A DNA stretch of 64,000 nucleotides from Stutzerimonas stutzeri KOS6. Its GTDB lineage: Bacteria > Pseudomonadota > Gammaproteobacteria > Pseudomonadales > Pseudomonadaceae. The position numbers were made by a program, and so were the translations under genes. The notes beneath the pieces are model-generated. The model made no database searches. It had not been told where the DNA came from and saw only the letters and a list, made by a program, of their open reading frames with translations. Location: contig NZ_KK020676.1 of the NCBI RefSeq assembly GCF_000307775.2, positions 2,566,341-2,630,340 on the forward strand, given 5' to 3'. Shown here one piece after another: positions 45,616 to 56,438 of the stretch. Every line of letters begins with the position of its first letter. Within the stretch, counting starts at the first letter, position 1.

Positions 45616-47121
45616 TCAGTTGTTGTAAAGGTCGATGATGGCGCTGACCGCATTGGTCTTGGCCTTGCTCAGGTCATTGCGCGCCTGTTCGATCTTGTGC
45701 AGATAGGCTTCGTCGATGTCGCCGGTGACGTAGTTGCCGTCGAATACCGCGCAATCGAAATTGTCGATCTTGACCTTGCCGCCGCCCACCGCGTCGATGA
45801 GGTCTTCCAGATCCTGGTAGACCAGCCAGTCGGCACCGATCAGCTCAGCGACTTCTTCGGTGGAGCGATTGTGCGCGATCAGTTCATGGGCGCTTGGCAT
45901 GTCGATGCCATATACGTTCGGATACCGCACCGCCGGCGCGGCCGAGCAGAAGTAGACGTTCTTCGCACCCGCCTCGCGGGCCATCTGGATGATCTGCTTG
46001 CAGGTGGTGCCACGCACGATGGAGTCATCGACCAGCATCACGTTCTTGCCGCGGAACTCCAGATCGATGGCGTTGAGCTTCTGCCGCACAGACTTCTTGC
46101 GCGCAGCCTGACCCGGCATGATGAAGGTCCGGCCGATGTAGCGATTCTTGACGAAGCCTTCGCGGAACTTCACCCCCAGGCGGTTGGCCAGCTCCAGAGC
46201 CGCCGTGCGGCTGGTGTCCGGAATGGGGATGACCACGTCGATGTCGTGCTCGGGACGCTCGCGCAGGATCTTGTCAGCCAGCTTCTCGCCCATGCGCAGG
46301 CGTGCCTTGTACACCGAGACGCCGTCCATCAGGGAGTCGGAACGCGCCAGATAGACGTATTCGAAGATGCAAGGCGCGAGTTTCGGCGCATCCGCACACT
46401 GACGCGTGAACAACTTGCCGTCAGTGGTGATATATACCGCTTCGCCCGGCGCAAGATCGCGGATCAGGGTAAAGCCAAGCACGTCCAGCGATACGCTCTC
46501 GGAGGCGATCATGTATTCCACGCCTTCGTCGGTGTGACGCTGGCCGAAAACGATCGGGCGAATGGCATTGGGATCGCGGAAACCGACGATGCCATAGCCG
46601 GTGACCATTGCCACCACGGCATAACCACCACGGCAACGCTCGTGGACCTTGCTCACAGCAGCGAAGACGTCCTCCTCGGTCGGCTGCAACTTGCCACGCA
46701 CGGCAAGCTCATGGGCGAACACGTTGAGCAGCACTTCCGAATCGGAATTGGTGTTCACGTGACGCAGGTCCGACTCGTAGATTTCCTTGGTCAGCTGATC
46801 GACGTTGGTCAGGTTGCCGTTGTGCGCCAGGGTGATGCCGTACGGCGAGTTGACGTAGAACGGCTGGGCCTCGGCGGAGCTGGAGCTGCCGGCGGTGGGA
46901 TAACGGATATGCCCGATGCCCATGTTGCCGACCAGCCGCTGCATGTGGCGCTGCTGGAAGACATCGCGCACCAACCCATTGTCCTTGCGCAGAAACAGCC
47001 GACCGTCGTGGCTGGTGACGATACCGGCTGCGTCCTGGCCACGGTGCTGCAGTACGGTAAGCGCGTCATACAGCGCCTGATTGACGTTCGACTTACCGAC
47101 GATGCCGACAATGCCACACAT
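45616..47121 (-). CDS. purF: amidophosphoribosyltransferase
   Basis: 501 residues. Begins [20 protein letters not shown], with the N-terminal glutaminase nucleophile Cys2 exposed after Met removal and no propeptide. PRPP-binding loop [17 protein letters not shown] near residue 365. First committed step of purine synthesis. Downstream of cvpA (the colicin V/purF-operon gene), with a 71-bp gap. Confidence 0.97.
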   Translation of the reverse strand: MCGIVGIVGKSNVNQALYDALTVLQHRGQDAAGIVTSHDGRLFLRKDNGLVRDVFQQRHMQRLVGNMGIGHIRYPTAGSSSSAEAQPFYVNSPYGITLAHNGNLTNVDQLTKEIYESDLRHVNTNSDSEVLLNVFAHELAVRGKLQPTEEDVFAAVSKVHERCRGGYAVVAMVTGYGIVGFRDPNAIRPIVFGQRHTDEGVEYMIASESVSLDVLGFTLIRDLAPGEAVYITTDGKLFTRQCADAPKLAPCIFEYVYLARSDSLMDGVSVYKARLRMGEKLADKILRERPEHDIDVVIPIPDTSRTAALELANRLGVKFREGFVKNRYIGRTFIMPGQAARKKSVRQKLNAIDLEFRGKNVMLVDDSIVRGTTCKQIIQMAREAGAKNVYFCSAAPAVRYPNVYGIDMPSAHELIAHNRSTEEVAELIGADWLVYQDLEDLIDAVGGGKVKIDNFDCAVFDGNYVTGDIDEAYLHKIEQARNDLSKAKTNAVSAIIDLYNN

Positions 47122-47192
47122 GCAAGGAACCTCTCAGTTATTACAGGCTGTCCGGATACTGCGACACACCGCGCATCCCGTGAAAAAATGAC

Positions 47193-47705
47193 TCAACCTG
47201 GGGAGTTGAGCGAGCCGGCGATCCATTGGCCGCTGAGCCCGAGAATGAGATTCTTCGACCAGTCGGCGATCAGTAGAAAATGCGGCAACAATGCCGATTC
47301 GCGCCACCAGGGGTCCTGCTGGACGGGCGCCAGGCTTAGCAGCCCGGCAAGCACGACGACCAGAAGCCCACCTCGCGCGGCACCAAACACCATTCCGAGA
47401 AAACGATCGGTTCCCGACAGGCCCGTCACCCTGATCAGCTCACCGATCAGGAAATTCACCAGGGCGCCGATCAGGAGAGTCGCCACGAACAGAATCGCGC
47501 AAGCGGCAATGACCTGCGCCGACGGCGTGCTGATGTATTCGGCAAGGTGATGAGACAACGCGCCCCCGAACATCCAGGCGACCACGCCGGCGATGATCCA
47601 GGTAAGCAGCGAAAGTGCCTCCTTAACGAAGCCACGCTTCAGACTGATCAGGCTGGATATGGCGATGACAGCAGTGATGGCCCAATCGACCCAGGTGAAT
47701 GCCAC
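47193..47705 (-). CDS. cvpA: CvpA-family membrane protein
   Basis: 170 residues from a GTG start. Four predicted membrane helices (WAITAVIAISSLISL; ALSLLTWIIAGVVAWMFG; VIAACAILFVATLLIGALVN; GGLLVVVLAGLLSLAPV) and the GTDRFLGMVFGAARG motif of the family. Inner-membrane protein usually cotranscribed with purF; its molecular role is unclear. Confidence 0.92.
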   Translation of the reverse strand: MAFTWVDWAITAVIAISSLISLKRGFVKEALSLLTWIIAGVVAWMFGGALSHHLAEYISTPSAQVIAACAILFVATLLIGALVNFLIGELIRVTGLSGTDRFLGMVFGAARGGLLVVVLAGLLSLAPVQQDPWWRESALLPHFLLIADWSKNLILGLSGQWIAGSLNSPG

Positions 47706-47827
47706 GATGTCTTCCGCATAGGGGAAAGGCGGCGCATTTTAGCAGAGGCTGGCCGCCAGGGGTACGCGCCGACAACCGGCGACGGGCCGACAGTAAGACT
47801 GCGGCACCAGCGTCGACCGGCGGCGGC

Positions 47828-48424
47828 TTAGCTGTCTTCAGGCTTGAAGCGCACAACGAATCCGTCGAGCTTCTGCTGGCGCTGCAATACATCACGCAGC
47901 CGATTCGCCTCGCTGCGTTCGACCAGCGGCCCGACAAAAACCCGGTTCATGCCGCCAGCAGTACGAATATAGGCGTTGTACCCCTGAGAGCGCAGGGTCT
48001 GCTGCAAGCTTTCGGCACTGGCACGATTGGACAGGCTGGCAAGCTGGATCGACCAGCTGACAGGCAGGTTGTTGTCATCCAGCCGCGACTCCGATACGGA
48101 CGGCTCGACGATCTCAGGCGCGGCAGGCGCAACAGGCTCGCTCGGCTCGGGGGCCTGTGGCGATTCGGCCGGTGCCGCGCCCTGCCAGGCCTGGTCCTCG
48201 GCGACCTCGAGGCCCTCCGGCACGGACTTCGGCTCGGGCACCTCCACCGGCTGCACTTCTATCTCCGCCACCACCGGCGCGGGCGGCATGGCTGGCGCAT
48301 CGACCGTGACATGGCGCAGGTCATCCTCACGATTGAAGAGCATCGGCACGAAAATCACCGCCAGCGCGATCAGTACCAGCGCACCGACCATGCGCTGCAG
48401 CAATCCCTTATCCAGCAATGCCAT
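47828..48424 (-). CDS. dedD: SPOR-domain protein (DedD-like)
   Basis: 198 residues from [20 protein letters not shown]; an N-terminal membrane anchor (ALVLIALAVIFVPMLF), a Pro/Glu/Ala-rich linker and a C-terminal SPOR domain (SWSIQLASLSNRASAESLQQ; RVFVGPLVERSEANRL). SPOR domains bind denuded septal peptidoglycan, so a role in cell division is expected. Overlaps the folC end by 17 bp. Confidence 0.88.
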   Translation of the reverse strand: MALLDKGLLQRMVGALVLIALAVIFVPMLFNREDDLRHVTVDAPAMPPAPVVAEIEVQPVEVPEPKSVPEGLEVAEDQAWQGAAPAESPQAPEPSEPVAPAAPEIVEPSVSESRLDDNNLPVSWSIQLASLSNRASAESLQQTLRSQGYNAYIRTAGGMNRVFVGPLVERSEANRLRDVLQRQQKLDGFVVRFKPEDS

Positions 48425-49712
48425 GTCCACTTCCCCCCGCCTGTTGGTCCAGCCACTCAAGCGCCGCTGCCACGCAGTAGAACGATCCGAAGACCAGAAC
48501 TTCATCAGTGGAATCGGCCTTGGCGCATTGAGCGTCGAGCGCCTGCGCAATGCTCTCATACTGGCTGACAGCAGCACCGCGCTCAAGCAACGCCGCACTC
48601 AACTGCTCTGCCGTTTGCGTGCGCGGCGTGGGCAGCGGGGCTACGGCCCAGTCAGCGACGTGCGACTGCAGCGCCCCGACCACACCGGCCAGATCCTTGT
48701 CGCTCAACAGACCGAAGACAGCCAGCCGGCGACCGCCGACCGGCCGCCGTGCGAGGTACTGCGCAAGGTAGCTGGCAGCGTGAGGATTGTGACCGACGTC
48801 CAGCAGCAGCGAAATGCTGCGACCGTTCGAGACGACCCGCCGGCTGTCCAGCCGACCTGCCACCTGTGTCTGCCGCAGCGCAGTGGCAAGACGACCCGCA
48901 TCCCACGGCAGCCCCAGCAAGGCATACGCCTGCAGGGCGAGCGCGGCGTTTTCCATGGGCAGAGCCAGAGGCGGCAGCCCATGCAACTGCATCGCCTCGC
49001 CTGCCTGACCGACACCACGCCAGTGCCAGGCCTCGGAATCCATCACCAGGTCGAAATCACGCCCCCGCAGGAACAGCGGCACCTTCAGCGATGCGGCGTA
49101 CTCAAGCAAAGGCGCAGGCACATCCGGGTCGCCACAAAGCGCTGGCTTGCCTGCGCGCAGAATCCCCGCTTTCTCATACGCGACGCTTTCGCGGGTATCA
49201 CCCAGCCAGTCGGCGTGATCGAGACCGACATTGGTGACCACAGCCAGATCCGAATCCACGATGTTGACGGCGTCGAGACGACCACCAAGCCCTACCTCCA
49301 GGATCACGGCATCGAGCCCGGCCCTTTCGAACAACCATAGGGCAGCAAGAGTGCCCACTTCGAAATAGGTCAGCGATACCTCGCCACGGGCGGCATCGAC
49401 GGCGGCAAATGCTTCGCAGAGCTGCTGGTCGCTGGCGTTCGTACCGTCCAGTTGCACCCGCTCGTTATAGCGCAGCAGGTGTGGCGAACTGTAGACGCCG
49501 ACCTTGAGACCCTGGGCGCGCAACAGCGAGGCAATGAAGGCGCAGGTGGAACCCTTGCCGTTGGTGCCCGTTACAGTGATCACCAGAGGCGCGGGGCGTC
49601 CCAGAGCAAGCCGCGATGCCACCGCACGAACCCTGTCCAGGCCCATGTCGATGGCAGTGGGATGCAACTGCTCCAGATAGGCCAGCCAGTCGGCCAGGCT
49701 CCGGGAGGTCAT
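48408..49712 (-). CDS. folC: dihydrofolate synthase/folylpolyglutamate synthase
   Basis: 434 residues. Mur-ligase-like fold: P-loop [53 protein letters not shown], and C-terminal [16 protein letters not shown]. Adds glutamate to dihydropteroate and tetrahydrofolate. The start overlaps the accD stop (ATGA). Confidence 0.95.
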   Translation of the reverse strand: MTSRSLADWLAYLEQLHPTAIDMGLDRVRAVASRLALGRPAPLVITVTGTNGKGSTCAFIASLLRAQGLKVGVYSSPHLLRYNERVQLDGTNASDQQLCEAFAAVDAARGEVSLTYFEVGTLAALWLFERAGLDAVILEVGLGGRLDAVNIVDSDLAVVTNVGLDHADWLGDTRESVAYEKAGILRAGKPALCGDPDVPAPLLEYAASLKVPLFLRGRDFDLVMDSEAWHWRGVGQAGEAMQLHGLPPLALPMENAALALQAYALLGLPWDAGRLATALRQTQVAGRLDSRRVVSNGRSISLLLDVGHNPHAASYLAQYLARRPVGGRRLAVFGLLSDKDLAGVVGALQSHVADWAVAPLPTPRTQTAEQLSAALLERGAAVSQYESIAQALDAQCAKADSTDEVLVFGSFYCVAAALEWLDQQAGGSGHGIAG

Positions 49713-50602
49713 GCAGTGGCCGTTACCTGGGCAGGTTCGACCGGCGCGGGCAGTTTCTGCATCTGCGCCAGCAAACGCGACAGACGTGCGCGCAGCTCGG
49801 AGCGAGGAATGATCAGATCGATCGCGCCGTGATCCAGCAGGAACTCACTACGCTGGAAACCTTCCGGCAGCTTCTCCCGTACGGTCTGCTCGATCACCCG
49901 CGGACCGGCAAAGCCGATCAGCGCCTTCGGCTCCGCCACGATCACGTCGCCGAGCATCGCCAGGCTGGCGGAAACGCCACCGTAGACCGGGTCAGTCAGC
50001 ACGGAAATGAACGGCAGGCCCTCTTCGCGCATGCGCGCCAGCACCGCCGAGGTCTTGGCCATCTGCATCAGGGAGATCAGCGCCTCCTGCATCCGCGCAC
50101 CACCGGAGGCGGAGAAGCACACCAGCGGGCAGCGCTTTTCCAGTGCCACGTTGGCAGCACGGACGAAACGCTCACCGACGATGGCCCCCATCGACCCTCC
50201 CATGAAGGAGAACTCGAAGGCGCAGGCAACGACCGGAACGTTGACGACCTTGCCGCTCATGGCGATCAGGGCATCCTTCTCGCCGGTCTGCTTCTGCGCA
50301 GCCGAAAGACGATCCTTGTACTTCTTGCTGTCGCGGAACTTGAGGCGGTCGACGGGTTCCAGTTCCGCGGCGATCTCCTCGCGCCCTTCGGCATCGAGGA
50401 AAATATCGAGTCGAGTACGGGCATCAATACGCATGTGATGCTGGCACTTGGGGCATACATCGAGCGTCTTTTCCAGCTCAGGACGATACAGTACCGCCTC
50501 GCAGGATGGGCACTTGTGCCAGAGGCCTTCGGGTACCGAGCTCTTCTGCGTCTCCGAGCGCATGATCGAAGGGATCAGTTTGTCTACCAGCCAGTTGCTC
50601 AT
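49709..50602 (-). CDS. accD: acetyl-CoA carboxylase carboxyltransferase beta subunit
   Basis: 297 residues from [14 protein letters not shown]; upstream frame extension of 53 codons is not homologous. Zinc ribbon CPSC and CPKC (about residues 29-51), carboxyltransferase core with [37 protein letters not shown] and [15 protein letters not shown]. Needs AccA, encoded elsewhere. Stop overlaps folC start. Confidence 0.96.
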   Translation of the reverse strand: MSNWLVDKLIPSIMRSETQKSSVPEGLWHKCPSCEAVLYRPELEKTLDVCPKCQHHMRIDARTRLDIFLDAEGREEIAAELEPVDRLKFRDSKKYKDRLSAAQKQTGEKDALIAMSGKVVNVPVVACAFEFSFMGGSMGAIVGERFVRAANVALEKRCPLVCFSASGGARMQEALISLMQMAKTSAVLARMREEGLPFISVLTDPVYGGVSASLAMLGDVIVAEPKALIGFAGPRVIEQTVREKLPEGFQRSEFLLDHGAIDLIIPRSELRARLSRLLAQMQKLPAPVEPAQVTATA

Positions 50603-50703
50603 GCTCTTGTTCTCCAAAGCTTCAGTCCCGAGCGCACTCGCGCTGCAGGCAGATTCATCGTTGCGACCGGAGGCGTGCAGCCACTCGCCGGTCGCGTAAG
50701 CGA

Positions 50704-50719
50704 TGCGCCTTCGGGCGCA
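50704..50719. other. stem-loop between trpF and accD
   Basis: TGCGCC-TTCG-GGCGCA, a perfect 6-bp stem with a stable tetraloop on the plus strand, in the 216-bp gap between trpF and accD. No T-run. Could be a terminator remnant or processing site; nothing else is recognised in the gap. Confidence 0.35.
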
Positions 50720-50818
50720 GCCGCGAAACTCCGATCTCCGCCCGGAGGAAGAGATCAGCAAACCTGGGTGCTGGCTTTACCAGCGACTCGTTACTGGACG
50801 GTCATGGCCGCCCAAGCG

Positions 50819-51445
50819 TCACATGGCAGAACGCACACCCTCCACGAACGCGGCGACCTTGGCCGGATCCTTGATCCCCTTGCTGAGTTCCACCCCACCA
50901 CTGACGTCCACGGCATAGGGGCGAACCCGAGCAATGGCCTGTCGAACGTTATCCGCCGTCAGCCCCCCGGCGAGAATCAGTGGCTTGGAGAGCGCTGGTG
51001 GAATCAGCGACCAGTCGAAGCACTCTCCAGTACCGCCCGGCACACCTGGCACATAGGCATCAAGGAGGATGGCGCTGGCGTTCGCATAGCGCTCGACCTG
51101 AGCTGCAATGCCCTCATCGCCCGCACCTACACGAAGCGCCTTGAACCAGGGGCGATGGAAGCCTTCGCAGTCGGCGGGCGTTTCGTCGCCATGGAACTGC
51201 AGCATATCCAGCGGCACAGCATCGAGGATTTCATTTATCTCGCAACGACTGGCGTTGACGAACAATCCGACAGTCGTGACGAAAGGAGGCAGTGCGGCAA
51301 CAATCGCACGAGCCTGTTGGACGCTGACCGCACGAGGACTCTTGGCGTAAAACACCAGCCCGATGGCATCGGCCCCGGCCATGGCGGCGGTCAGCGCGTC
51401 CTCGACGCGTGTGATCCCGCAAATCTTGCTGCGAACGACTGGCAA
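50819..51445 (-). CDS. trpF: phosphoribosylanthranilate isomerase
   Basis: 208 residues from TTG 51445 ([20 protein letters not shown]), chosen because trpF proteins begin right at this motif; the frame runs 26 codons upstream without homology. Catalytic Cys in KICGIT, general acid Asp in [20 protein letters not shown], and [15 protein letters not shown] phosphate-binding end. Third step of tryptophan synthesis; outside the trp operons, as usual for Pseudomonas. Confidence 0.92.
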   Translation of the reverse strand: MPVVRSKICGITRVEDALTAAMAGADAIGLVFYAKSPRAVSVQQARAIVAALPPFVTTVGLFVNASRCEINEILDAVPLDMLQFHGDETPADCEGFHRPWFKALRVGAGDEGIAAQVERYANASAILLDAYVPGVPGGTGECFDWSLIPPALSKPLILAGGLTADNVRQAIARVRPYAVDVSGGVELSKGIKDPAKVAAFVEGVRSAM

Positions 51446-51533
51446 CGGACGTGCACCTATCAAAAGGGAAACCGGATGGTAACAAAAGAGCTGCCACCTG
51501 CAAGCGAATAGCCGCAGCGACACAGCTCATCCA

Positions 51534-52394
51534 TCAGCGACGCACGTCTGGCAAGCCGGAAAGAAAGTGCGGGCCGAGATAGCGCCTCGGCAGTTCGAAT
51601 TCCTCGGGGTAATCGACCTCAACCAGATACAGGCCATAGGGATGCGCGGTAACCCCGCCGGTGCGGCGTATTCGTGACTCGAGTACTTCGGCCGCCCACT
51701 CCGGCGGCCGCTCACCGGCACCGATGGTCATGAGTACGCCGGCGAAATTGCGCACCATGTGATGCAGAAAGGCATTGGCCCTGACATCGATAACGATCAG
51801 TCGGCCGTACTCGAGCAGTTCTAGATGATGGATGGTCTTGATCGGCGACTTGGCCTGGCACTGCCTCGCCCGAAAGGCACTGAAATCATGAGTACCTACG
51901 AAAGCTGCGGCAGCGGCACGCATGCGACCAACGTCCAGCGGCCGATGATTCCAGGTGACTTCTTCCGCCATGTGAGCCGGGCGAATCTGGTCGTTATAGA
52001 TCACATAGCGATAGCGGCGAGCCATGGCACTGAACCTGGCATCGAAGTGGCCAGGCATCTCCTTCGCCCATGTGACGCTGATATCAGGCGCCAGATTCAT
52101 GTTCGCGCCCATGACCCACGCATGCATGCTGCGCGAAACTGGCGTATCGAAATGCACCACCTGCCCACAGGCATGCACCAACGCATCGGTTCGCCCGGCA
52201 CAACTGAGGGTAACAGGAACACCGCCCGCCACCTTGGTCAGCGCGGTTTCCAAGGATTCCTGGATGGACGGCACGCCCGCGCGCTGACGCTGAAACCCAC
52301 GATAGCGGGATCCCTTGTATTCAACGCCAAGCGCAATTCTGGAGACGCCAACGGCAGCCGTGTCGGCTGCCGTTTCGGATACTGCCTGGTTCAT
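51534..52394 (-). CDS. truA: tRNA pseudouridine(38-40) synthase
   Basis: 286 residues. Catalytic Asp in CAGRTDALVHACGQVVHF, with RYRYVIYNDQIRPAHMAEEV and FLHHMVRNFAGVLMTIGAGE of the TruA fold. Has a slightly extended N-terminus (MNQAVSETAADTAAVGVSRI). Modifies the anticodon stem of many tRNAs. Two bp after the fimV stop. Confidence 0.95.
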   Translation of the reverse strand: MNQAVSETAADTAAVGVSRIALGVEYKGSRYRGFQRQRAGVPSIQESLETALTKVAGGVPVTLSCAGRTDALVHACGQVVHFDTPVSRSMHAWVMGANMNLAPDISVTWAKEMPGHFDARFSAMARRYRYVIYNDQIRPAHMAEEVTWNHRPLDVGRMRAAAAAFVGTHDFSAFRARQCQAKSPIKTIHHLELLEYGRLIVIDVRANAFLHHMVRNFAGVLMTIGAGERPPEWAAEVLESRIRRTGGVTAHPYGLYLVEVDYPEEFELPRRYLGPHFLSGLPDVRR

Positions 52395-52396
52395 GG

Positions 52397-55147
52397 TCAG
52401 GCTAGTTTGGCGAGCATTTCTCGCGCCTCTTGCTGTTGCACATCGCTACCCTCGCTGATCACCTCATCGAGAATGTCGCGCGCGCCTTCGGCATCGCCCA
52501 TATCGATATAGGCTCTGGCCAGATCCAGCTTGGTAGTAGCTTCATCGGTATCGGAGAAGAAATCGAAATCCTCTTCCAGCGCACCATCAGCATCGGACTC
52601 TGCCAGATCGGCCATGGGGGTAGACACAGGCTCATCCAGGTCCTTGGACAGGTCTTCCAGCTCGGCTTCGACTTCGTCCAACTGGTTGGCAAAGCCGTCC
52701 GGACGTGCCGCAGGTTCCAGTTCCAGCTCCGGTTCATCCAGCGAAATATCGAAGTCTTCAGGCAGCGTCTCAGACTCGGCGGCCGGCTCGGCCAGCTCCA
52801 AATCAAGCTCATCGCTATCGACCGCAACAGGCGTAGAGGCCGGCGTCTCATCGAAGTCCAGGGAAAAATCATCCTCTGCTACGGTGCCGTCGGAACTGCT
52901 TTCCAGATCAAAGGAGAAGTCCGCAAGCTCGTCCTGCTGAGCCTCCGGCAGGCCATTTTCTTCTTCCGATCCGAGGGAAAAATCACTGGTTGCCGGCTGA
53001 GCCACAGGCTTCGCTTCGTCGGCTTCGTCCAGCATGAGCTCATCGAAATTCAGCGGTTCATCTACGGAAGATGCAGCCGGGCGTTCATCGTCCAGATCGA
53101 TATCCAGATCATCCAGGCTGAGGTCGAACTCATCGTCCAGGTCCTGGCCGGCAGCCGGAGCGGTCGGCTCGTCAAGTTGCAGGTCATCGAGATTGAAGCT
53201 GTCCATGTCCATTTGCGCCACTGCCGCACTTGCCGCAGCGCCACCAACGGCTGCCGCCATCGCCGGATATTTTTGCTTCAACTGCTCGACTTCGGCAGCA
53301 GCACCACCGATTTCGCGCAGCTCGGCCTCCTCCCGCGCAAAACCATCCCGGTCGCCAAGCTCTGCATAAACCTCCATGAGCTTCAAGCGCAGATCGCTAC
53401 GCTGGGGTTCATCGTTGAGGGCGTTCTGCAGAAGCTCCGCCGCCTGATTGAAGCGACCGTAGGCAATATAGATATCCGCTTCGGCCAACGCATCGCCCGG
53501 CGTAGCGTTCAATTCATTTGATGCAGGCGCAGATGCAGTGGCTGCCTGGGCAAAAACCGACTCATCGGGTTGCCCCTGGTCAATGTCGTCGAATGCAGGC
53601 GCTTCGACCCGGAAGTCGTCGGCCTCGTCATCCGCCAGCAGCCTTTCCTGCAACTCCGCCTCTTTCATTGCATTTCGCCGTGACAATGCCATCAGGCCAA
53701 CCAGCAGCAACAGCAACGCACTTCCGCCTACCACGCCGAGCAGCAGCGTGTTCGACAAAAGATCATCTACCAGGCCCCTCGATGCTGGCTCGACCGCAGG
53801 CGCAGCGGGCTCGGCCGCAGGCTTGGTGGAGGGCTGATCCACTGGCGCTGGCGCCGCGGCCGAAGCCGCTTCGTCGCTGGCGCCTGCATCGGCCTTCGGC
53901 TCAGGCGCAACACTGTCATCGGTACCCTGTACCGCATCGTCATCGGCGGCTCCAGGCTGCGCCGCAACAGGAGAGGCTTCGTTAGCCGCCGGCACCTGGC
54001 CGCCAGCAGCCAGTTGCGCCTGGAGCTTGGCCAGTTGGTCATCCTTGAGCTGCATCAGACGTTGCAACTTATCCAGCTGGCCCTGCAAATCATTCAGACG
54101 ATCCTTCAGCTCATCATTCTCGCGACGGCTGGAATCCAGACTTTCCTGAGTCACCGCAAGCTTGTCGCGCAGCGCCTTGCCGCCGTCGGCAGAGCCGGTG
54201 TCAGAACCCTCTGTCGACTTGCCTGCATCGGCCGCAACGAGACGCAGACTGTCGCCGGAATCGCTACGGGACGGCGCCGCACCCGCTTCCGTACGACGTG
54301 TGGCGTCCAGTTGGCGAGCACCTGCAAGCGCACCGCTGCGCCCCTGGCGCCAGGCGGCATTCTGCTGGGCGACCTGACTGATCGCTTCAGCCTGAGAGCG
54401 ACTGGCAATCTGCTCGGCCTCGGGCAACCGCAGTACCTGTCCGCTTTTCATGCGATTGATATTGCCGCCGATGAAGGCATCCGGATTGAGATCCTGAATC
54501 GCCAACATCGTCTGATGCACTGTTCCGCCACGACGATTGCGCTCAGCGATTTCCCAGAGCGTATCGCGTGTGGATGTCCGGTACTCGCCGCCGGTTGAAG
54601 CGGCAGTTGCAGCCGTAACCCCTGCAGAAGGTGCTGCAGAAGGCGCTACAGATGGACGCGCGGGAGTGGAGCGAACGGGCTCCAAGGGGCGGGGCGACGC
54701 GGAAATCGGCAACTGAGGGGCAGCTGCGGCGGCCGTCTCCGGAGAGTAGAGCGGCGGATCGAGAAGCAGCGTGTATTCGCGAAGCAGGCGCCCATTGGGC
54801 CACAACACCTCTACGAGAAAGTTGAGATAGGGCTCGCGAACCGGCTTGCTGGAGGAAACCTGAATGACACTCTTGCCATCGGCTCGCAATACCGGCGTGA
54901 ATTTCAGGTCCGTGAGGAAATACTGGCGATCAATACCGGCACGATTGAAATCTTCAAGCGATGCGAGAGTCGGAATGACTTCCCCCGGGGCCAGACTTTT
55001 GGCATCCAGCAGTTCGATTTCCGCGATCAGCGGTTGATTCAATGACGACTGAAGCGTGACCTCTCCCAGCCCAAGCGCATGGGCCATTTCTGTAGTCAGC
55101 GCGGTAGCAGCCGCGATTGCCAGCACCAGATTGCGAACCCGAACCAT
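52397..55147 (-). CDS. fimV: FimV-type polar hub protein
   Basis: 916 residues. Signal-like N-terminus (LVLAIAAATALTTEMAHA-LG), periplasmic FimV domain (ALGLGEVTLQSSLNQPLIAE), LysM-type peptidoglycan-binding region (about 187-245; TLWEIAERNRRGGTVHQTML), coiled coil (about 330-375; LDSSRRENDELKDRLNDLQG), one TM helix near 465-485 (LLLGVVGGSALLLLLVGLMA), then a very acidic cytoplasmic part with a C-terminal TPR-like module (LDLARAYIDMGDAEGARDIL). Organises type IV pili and polar signalling; in pseudomonads it lies between asd and truA as here. Confidence 0.93.
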   Translation of the reverse strand: MVRVRNLVLAIAAATALTTEMAHALGLGEVTLQSSLNQPLIAEIELLDAKSLAPGEVIPTLASLEDFNRAGIDRQYFLTDLKFTPVLRADGKSVIQVSSSKPVREPYLNFLVEVLWPNGRLLREYTLLLDPPLYSPETAAAAAPQLPISASPRPLEPVRSTPARPSVAPSAAPSAGVTAATAASTGGEYRTSTRDTLWEIAERNRRGGTVHQTMLAIQDLNPDAFIGGNINRMKSGQVLRLPEAEQIASRSQAEAISQVAQQNAAWRQGRSGALAGARQLDATRRTEAGAAPSRSDSGDSLRLVAADAGKSTEGSDTGSADGGKALRDKLAVTQESLDSSRRENDELKDRLNDLQGQLDKLQRLMQLKDDQLAKLQAQLAAGGQVPAANEASPVAAQPGAADDDAVQGTDDSVAPEPKADAGASDEAASAAAPAPVDQPSTKPAAEPAAPAVEPASRGLVDDLLSNTLLLGVVGGSALLLLLVGLMALSRRNAMKEAELQERLLADDEADDFRVEAPAFDDIDQGQPDESVFAQAATASAPASNELNATPGDALAEADIYIAYGRFNQAAELLQNALNDEPQRSDLRLKLMEVYAELGDRDGFAREEAELREIGGAAAEVEQLKQKYPAMAAAVGGAAASAAVAQMDMDSFNLDDLQLDEPTAPAAGQDLDDEFDLSLDDLDIDLDDERPAASSVDEPLNFDELMLDEADEAKPVAQPATSDFSLGSEEENGLPEAQQDELADFSFDLESSSDGTVAEDDFSLDFDETPASTPVAVDSDELDLELAEPAAESETLPEDFDISLDEPELELEPAARPDGFANQLDEVEAELEDLSKDLDEPVSTPMADLAESDADGALEEDFDFFSDTDEATTKLDLARAYIDMGDAEGARDILDEVISEGSDVQQQEAREMLAKLA

Positions 55148-55290
55148 TATTTAATCCCTTGTTTATCTTTTTCTCGTATTACGAGAGGGTCTTATGTCAC
55201 TGCCCGTACCACCTGCGGTGGCTCCCCATCAGCGATAAGCCGTCCAGCGCCTAGGCTAGAAATAATCTTTGAATTAGCGGTAAGTATCTT

Positions 55291-56301
55291 TTACAGATAC
55301 TCTTTTATCAACAATTCACCAGACTGCACAGCATTCAGCGCCGCGCCTTTTCGCACGTTATCAGACACAATCCACAAATTGACTTCACGCATGTCGCCGA
55401 TGCCACGACGCAGCCTGCCGAGGTACACGACATCCTGCCCGACCGCGTCGCCAACAGCCGTTGGATAATCGCCGCTCTCGATCAGCTCCAGCCCTTGCGC
55501 CGCCTCCATCGCGGCATCCAGCGCGTGCGGATTCACATCTACGCTCGTCTGCAATGACACGACGAGGCTCTCACCAAAGAAGACCGGCGCCTGGATGAAC
55601 GAAACCGTCACGGACAACTCGGGAAGACCGAGCAACTGCCGCAGCTCCTCGACCAGACGACGTTCCTGTCGCGTATAACCCTGCGCATCGACATCCTCCG
55701 TCTGCGCGAGCATGTTGAACGCGACCTGGCGACCGAACAGGCGCGGCTCCAGCGGCCGCGCATTGAGCAACTCGGTGGTCTGCCGCGCGAGCTCCTTCAC
55801 GCCCGGCCTGCCGCGGCTGGAAACCGGAAGACATGCGGTGGCAGTGACACGCAGCAATCCGAACTGTCGCTGGATGGGTGCCAGTGCGATCGCCAGCGCG
55901 ACGCTCTCCGGCAACGGACTGGCAATGCAGCGGATATCCGGCATCGTCTCTATCAGTCCGCCATTCACCTCAGGCACCAGACAGGGTTGATGCTCCACGG
56001 GTAACGAACCGGACAGGTCCACGATCAGGCATCCGGCCGCCTCGGCGCGCGCGCGGCAGTCGGCGGTCGAGTCCTGGCTGTCGACGAGAAATACCAGCTG
56101 CACGCGAGCGAAATCCAGCCGGCCCGCATCGCCAACACGCAGGTTCCGCCCCTTGAATGGCAGCGTCTGGCCGACGCCCTCGCCGTCATCGAGCAAGTGC
56201 AGCTCGGCAATCGGAAACGCGCGCTCCTCGAGCACCTCGACCAGCGCCTCACCTACCAGGCTGACCGCACCAACAACCGCAACACTTAAATCCGTAGTCA
56301 T
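55291..56301 (-). CDS. usg: Usg-type aspartate-semialdehyde dehydrogenase homologue, inactive
   Basis: 336 residues from MTTDLSVAVVGAVSLVGEAL. Same fold as Asd2-type enzymes, but the catalytic Cys motif (normally NPNCST) reads ASPLPES with Pro131 in the Cys position, so dehydrogenase activity is not expected. Such USG-1-like paralogues sit next to asd in Pseudomonas. Preceded by the asd terminator. Confidence 0.88.
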   Translation of the reverse strand: MTTDLSVAVVGAVSLVGEALVEVLEERAFPIAELHLLDDGEGVGQTLPFKGRNLRVGDAGRLDFARVQLVFLVDSQDSTADCRARAEAAGCLIVDLSGSLPVEHQPCLVPEVNGGLIETMPDIRCIASPLPESVALAIALAPIQRQFGLLRVTATACLPVSSRGRPGVKELARQTTELLNARPLEPRLFGRQVAFNMLAQTEDVDAQGYTRQERRLVEELRQLLGLPELSVTVSFIQAPVFFGESLVVSLQTSVDVNPHALDAAMEAAQGLELIESGDYPTAVGDAVGQDVVYLGRLRRGIGDMREVNLWIVSDNVRKGAALNAVQSGELLIKEYL

Positions 56302-56387
56302 CGCCACCTCCGAAACATCAAGGACCGGCACTGTAGCGAAATGGCGGCTCGCTGCAAGCAGCGCTGCCGAGCGGCACCCATACAAAC

Positions 56388-56418
56388 GAAAACGCCGCGA
56401 ACAAGTCGCGGCGTTTTT
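56388..56418. terminator. intrinsic terminator between asd and usg
   Basis: AAAACGCCGCGA-ACAAG-TCGCGGCGTTTTT: a long GC stem flanked by A and T runs, 20 bp after the asd stop on the minus strand; symmetrical and potentially bidirectional. Confidence 0.9.
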
Positions 56419-56438
56419 GGCCTGTCAGCGAATATGCA

